A stretch of DNA of 64,000 nucleotides, taken from positions 4,836,001 to 4,900,000 of the forward strand of contig NC_063988.1 in assembly GCF_932276165.1 (NCBI RefSeq), read 5' to 3'. Position 1 is the first letter of the stretch; each line of letters starts with the position of its first letter. Positions 60,162 to 64,000 of the stretch are shown piece by piece. The notes under the pieces are model-generated. The model made no database searches. It had not been told where the DNA came from and saw nothing but the letters and a program-made list of their open reading frames with translations. This stretch comes from Plutella xylostella (taxonomy: Eukaryota > Arthropoda > Insecta > Lepidoptera > Plutellidae). Position numbers and translations under genes: made by a program.

Positions 60162-60276
60162 ATGCTGCTGCGGCCGCTGCTGGCGCTGGCGCTGCTGCTG
60201 GGGGGCGCCGCCGCCCGCCGGCACGCGCCCGCCCTGCGCGAGGACGAGCCGGCGCGCCGCACCACCCGCCCCGCCG
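60162..60276 (+). CDS. first coding exon of a secreted or membrane protein (gene continues outside)
   Basis: ATG at 60162 opens MLLRPLLALALLLGGAAARR, a clear cleavable signal peptide (basic residue, about 12 hydrophobic residues, small residues AAA before the likely cleavage). HAPALREDEPARRTTRPA follows, rich in Arg and Pro and possibly part of a propeptide. The exon ends at G/GTAAGTC after 38 codons plus one base. The frame is also open upstream to 59820, but this ATG is chosen because the signal peptide starts there. The surrounding 59870-60340 is very GC/CpG-rich. No further exon is recognised up to 64000, so the first intron exceeds 3.7 kb. The product cannot be named. Confidence 0.6.
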
Positions 60277-62744
60277 GTAAGTCTCACCGGCTATATCCGT
60301 CGCGCGCCCGCTGCATCTGATGCACCGCCGCCGCCGCGCCCGCTCCGCGCCGCTCGCTCATACACCTGGCACGTGTGTTTATGTAAATAATTACATTCCT
60401 AGCTCGTCTAGTGGACTCACATGATTAATTAAAATGCTCCTATGTGCCGGACACAGACTGACTCTACCACTCGAAGAATAACATTATAATAAGTATAGAA
60501 AATCTACCCAGCTTATCGATACATTAAAATACTTATATCTTAACGTTATCAGTGTGTAGCACGATAGCGTCTCTATGGTTGGCTAATAAAAACAAACCCA
60601 CGTGAGCCCAGTCCGAAGAGGATAGTCTGCGCAAACGAAGATGATTAATGATATGCCGGTGATTAATTGAGGTACCTATGTACCTGAAAACGTTTAATGA
60701 TAACGATAACTCTTTATCTCTGTTAAAGTTATACATATACTCAAACATTGAATGAATTGAGAACCAGTTAACATTGACGATGTTAACAACTCTTAAGAAT
60801 GTTGTACGATATTATGAATGATCTTGAAAGCATTAAATCTGAAGCAAGTAAAAGGACACAATTAACCAAATCTGACACAAAAAATCCCAGAACCCTCTGT
60901 GTACCTGACTAAAACTCATAATGGCTTGACACTGGTGACTTTATAAAGACAGATTTAAGTAGTTTCCCTTCATGATACAACGTCATAGTCGTAAGATTGT
61001 TAACGATTTTGCATTATTAACCAGTAAACCAACGGAAAGGCCATTTAAAGTAAACCAAAAGTACGAGTACAAAATTATTACATTGAGTGGAAGCTATTTC
61101 TTTATAAATATTACTGTTTTAAACAAGAAAATACGCCTAGGTATATGTTATCAGTGATTCAAGTTTTATGCCTAATCAAGGATTACGTTTCATAAACTAG
61201 CTGAATGTAACATATTTTTTCCATACAGAATAATAATTCTGATATCGTAAACGTCGTATGTTTCTACTAGATATAAAACATAGATGATCTCCTCAGTGAT
61301 AACAGTGATATGCGAGACACCGTATGGTTGATTGTTACGTCTCTATCGCACCCCGCGCTATCTGTATCGTTTCATATCATTATTATCTACAATTTTACAC
61401 TAAAACTCGATACCTCTTATCCCAGTAGAAAAAGATTTATGTGGTGTAGTATGTAAAGTATTGTCGACTAAAACATACTGATTATGATTCAGCACTGAAA
61501 TAAATGATCTGAAATATTTTTTTCCTGAATATTAGGTGTGTCTTATTTTCTTAATTTTACACAAACGCCAATTAACACATAATACAGGTACAACGTAAAT
61601 TTATAGTATGTTCCGACGAATAAAATGATTAAACAGTTGCTGAATTTAAATATGTGCTAACACATGAATATTTTCAGTTCAGCTACAGCATTCATATTAA
61701 TCTATGCTACAAGTATATTTATCAAAGATTTTGCAACTTTTTGAAGCTCTAGTTATGTTTGTTTTGTTACTTTGTTTTGTTATGTGAAAAAACTTTAAGT
61801 CAATATAGAAAAAAACTTATGTGTCTAGACGAAAAAACAGATAGAGTGTGGCATAGGATAATGAAAACGAAGTTAATATTTTAGTACATTGAGTTAGGTT
61901 ATTAAGTGTATATTTTCGCCTCTAAGCCACTCAACAATCCTGAACCCTGCCTGCTTCACAAAAGCCAGGATTCGGCTCAGCATTGTTGTATGGACAAGCC
62001 TACTATTTACAAATCCATTATTCTGAATTTGACAAACATCTTCATTTACATTTTACCAATATGCCTTAGTGAATTATTAAAGCTACCTAGGTACCTACCT
62101 ATTTAAATGTATAATGTTATCTTGGTATATAACACAATCAACCCGTTCCACTGCCGCCAGTTGGAAAGCTCTTCAAGGACAATAATTATTGAAAAAATAT
62201 AATAATACGAGAAAATGAGTCACTTTCTTTGAGACTTTCATTCAGTTTGTAGACAGGGACAATCGTTGCCAAGACATCTTCTAACAAGTGTGCCAAAAAT
62301 ATGTACTTACATACTTCATTAACATCATAAGAAAAATGCTTGTGTATGGAAGTGTGCAGTGTTTGAGGAAAATTTATCTGGTAACAAGGAATGTCTTCTA
62401 AGTTCTGAACAATTGATGAAAAGATTTTAATGTACCTATAAAGTAGATAAGCATAATTTGTTATTGTTTGTTTGTATTTTATATTATTGTAATTAATACA
62501 ATACCTACATTTATGTGATTTATGACGAAGCATTTGTTAATACTTAATAGTTTTGTATTTTATTGTTTGTTGAAATCACTTTCTTAGTTGATTCTGATTT
62601 CTTAGTTGATAGTGATCATTCTAAATATCAGTCCTAACTAGCGGGAAGGTAAGAAGAATATCTGGAAATTGTTTAAGTAATATATGATGAGTACTTTTAC
62701 TCTTTTCAGGAATTTTGCTATTTTATACCATTTATCTCCCTGAT

Positions 62745-63005
62745 TAGACGACCGAATGGCGTAGTGGTTAGTGACCCTGACTACTGAACCGAAGGTCCCT
62801 GGTTCGATTCCCGGCTGGGGCAAATATTTGTTTAAACACAGATATTTGTTCTCGGGTCTTGGATGTGCCCGTAAAATGGCAATAGGCCCGCCCCCTATTA
62901 CATTGGGACTAACATAACACTCTGGCGAAAAGTGGGTGCAGCAATGCGCCTCTGCCTACCCCGCAAGGGAGTACATTATTAGTACAAGGCGTGAGTGTTT
63001 TTTTT
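62745..63005 (+). mobile_element. tRNA-derived SINE, family 2, copy 2
   Basis: tRNA-like head ACCGAATGGCGTAGTGG...GGTTCGATTCCCGG, body with ACATTGGGACTAACA, CTACCCCGCAAGGGAG and ACAAGGCGTGAGTG, then a T-rich tail. Near-perfect 11-bp target duplication (ATCTCCCTGAT at 62734-62744, ATCACCCTGAT at 63006-63016). Confidence 0.9.
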
Positions 63006-63751
63006 ATCACCCTGATATTCTTATTATGTATTATTATCATAATATTTGTGCTTAAAGCTCTAAGATAGATAAGCAAAAACATGTACCCATAGGCTGTTCT
63101 GTACTACTAGTGCTGCATTCTTTAAAACGAGGAGTGCGTAAACATATGGCTGTAGCATCTGCGCACAGGACGCCGGCAGTGCGTGTTATTGGCAGATATT
63201 TCTGATTTCTGGAATGCGAGTGCGCATTAAACGTATGATATAAGTTGTTGTTGGTGTTGCACTCGGCACTGCAGGCTCAATGAAACTGTAGGCGCGGTCG
63301 ATTACTGCGGCAATGCATGAATGTACCACCTTTCATTGTTTCCAGCAAAATTATTAGAATTCTATGCGCGAGCGGACCGGTAATTGTTGATATTATGTTG
63401 ACAATTATTATTTATCTACGTTGTGGAGTTTAATTTGCATAATTTCCATAAAGTACTTAAAAGACATAAGTATGTAGTTACCAAGTTACGAAGTAAGGAC
63501 AGTGGAAAATCCACGATAATGCATTTATCATTTGTGAAGAGCGTGTCTGGTCCAGAGTCGAGTTGCAGTGGACCATCCGTCGGCGTGGCATCAAGTCAAC
63601 TGCGTCGTTGTAGATTGATGTCGGCTGAGTGCGTTGCGTTATGTGGCATACAGTCGCGGAGTCGCAGGACACTTATGTCCAATTCGCTCGTCCGTTCATT
63701 GCCCCGGCGGCGGCGGCGGCGGCGGAGGCTGGCGCGTAACAAATAGGGCAT

Positions 63752-63835
63752 GCAATACCGGAACTATTTTCAATACCGGTATTGAGTTCCGGTATTGCAA
63801 CTCAATACCGGGATCCCGGTATTAATACCGGTATT
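63752..63835. repeat. ACCGGTATT palindromic cluster
   Basis: About seven copies of AATACCGG or its complement within 84 bp, including CAATACCGGTATTG, CCGGGATCCCGG and TAATACCGGTATTA, each itself a palindrome. Confidence 0.75.
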
Positions 63836-64000
63836 AGATTTCCTTGTAATAAATGGAATATATTGTGATTAAAGGTCGTATAGGTCAAAATAAAACGAGA
63901 AAAAGCAATGAAATTCATTTTTTTTGTAATAGATTTTTACGAGAATTGAGTATTAGAGTTAAAATTTTACAATAAATTATTATTTTTACATCCAGTGTCC

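Larger units (their letters stand above)
60277..64000 (+). other. first intron of the signal-peptide gene (to window end)
   Basis: AT-rich. Contains a full SINE (62745-63005), a GGC trinucleotide run (63703-63727) and an ACCGGTATT-rich palindromic patch (63752-63835). The open frame at 63423-63746 has low-complexity composition and no domain, so I do not call it a gene. Confidence 0.5.

Noticed and set aside
59843..60287. Minus-strand ORFs opposite the signal-peptide exon
   Set aside because: Shadow of the CpG-rich exon; Arg/Ala-rich and without recognisable features.
62186..62533. 115-aa minus-strand ORF as a gene
   Set aside because: Compositionally AT-driven, no domain or homology I can recognise, lies in an intron next to a SINE.
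62747..62822. tRNA gene
   Set aside because: tRNA-like head of SINE family 2, repeated in reverse at 31884-32155, with target duplications.
63423..63746. 107-aa plus-strand ORF as a gene
   Set aside because: Ends in an Arg run from a GGC repeat; no domain, no promoter or splice evidence.

Overview
This is a stretch of a lepidopteran (moth or butterfly) nuclear genome. Three things support that: AT-rich intergenic DNA with compact multi-exon genes using GT-AG introns; genes whose closest recognisable relatives are insect and vertebrate housekeeping genes; and repeats typical of moths, namely tRNA-headed SINEs with ATT or TG tails, 3' ends of a non-LTR retrotransposon carrying the 'GEAYVQQWTAIG'-type tail, 'GGGTTCCGTAGC' elements and many small inverted-repeat elements (MITEs). 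Gene models were built by joining exons by hand; splice sites and phases were checked, so each model given as complete is open from start to stop.

Layout: (1) 75-3684 (+), 3' part of the mitochondrial phosphatase PPTC7. (2) 5998-7483 (-), Derlin-2, tail to tail with PPTC7. (3) 8626-9834 (+), intronless TRAPPC13, head to head with Derlin-2. (4) 10800-12518 (+), PITPNC1-type phosphatidylinositol transfer protein with an 8-nt micro-exon. It is followed at 12727-14299 by a foldback-like element whose long arms are tandem 160-bp units. (5) 15692-18118 (-), a trypsin-like serine protease lacking its 5' end. (6) 19422-37612 (+), a seven-exon calmodulin-like EF-hand gene with large repeat-filled introns. 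(7) 38655-39883 and 41173-41945 (-), two tandem NDUFA6 (complex I B14, LYR family) genes with identical exon lengths, and a THAP zinc-finger exon between them. (8) 42564-43439 (-), intronless FTSJ1/Trm7. (9) 44317-48057 (+), a nine-exon clan-3 cytochrome P450. (10) 48407-50984 (-), NSUN6. (11) 52309-55199 (+), Arf1. (12) 60162-60276 (+), a GC-rich first exon with a signal peptide; the rest of that gene is beyond the window.

The genes do not form one pathway. They are a typical euchromatic mix: ER-associated degradation (Derlin-2), trafficking (TRAPPC13, Arf1), lipid transfer (PITPNC1), mitochondria (PPTC7, NDUFA6 twice) and RNA methylation (FTSJ1, NSUN6). The most unusual material is in the non-coding DNA: the foldback-like palindromic array, an element with long degenerate terminal repeats at 20248-21023, perfect hairpins at 43992, 44117 and 54007, and a partial duplication of an EF-hand exon together with its splice donor.
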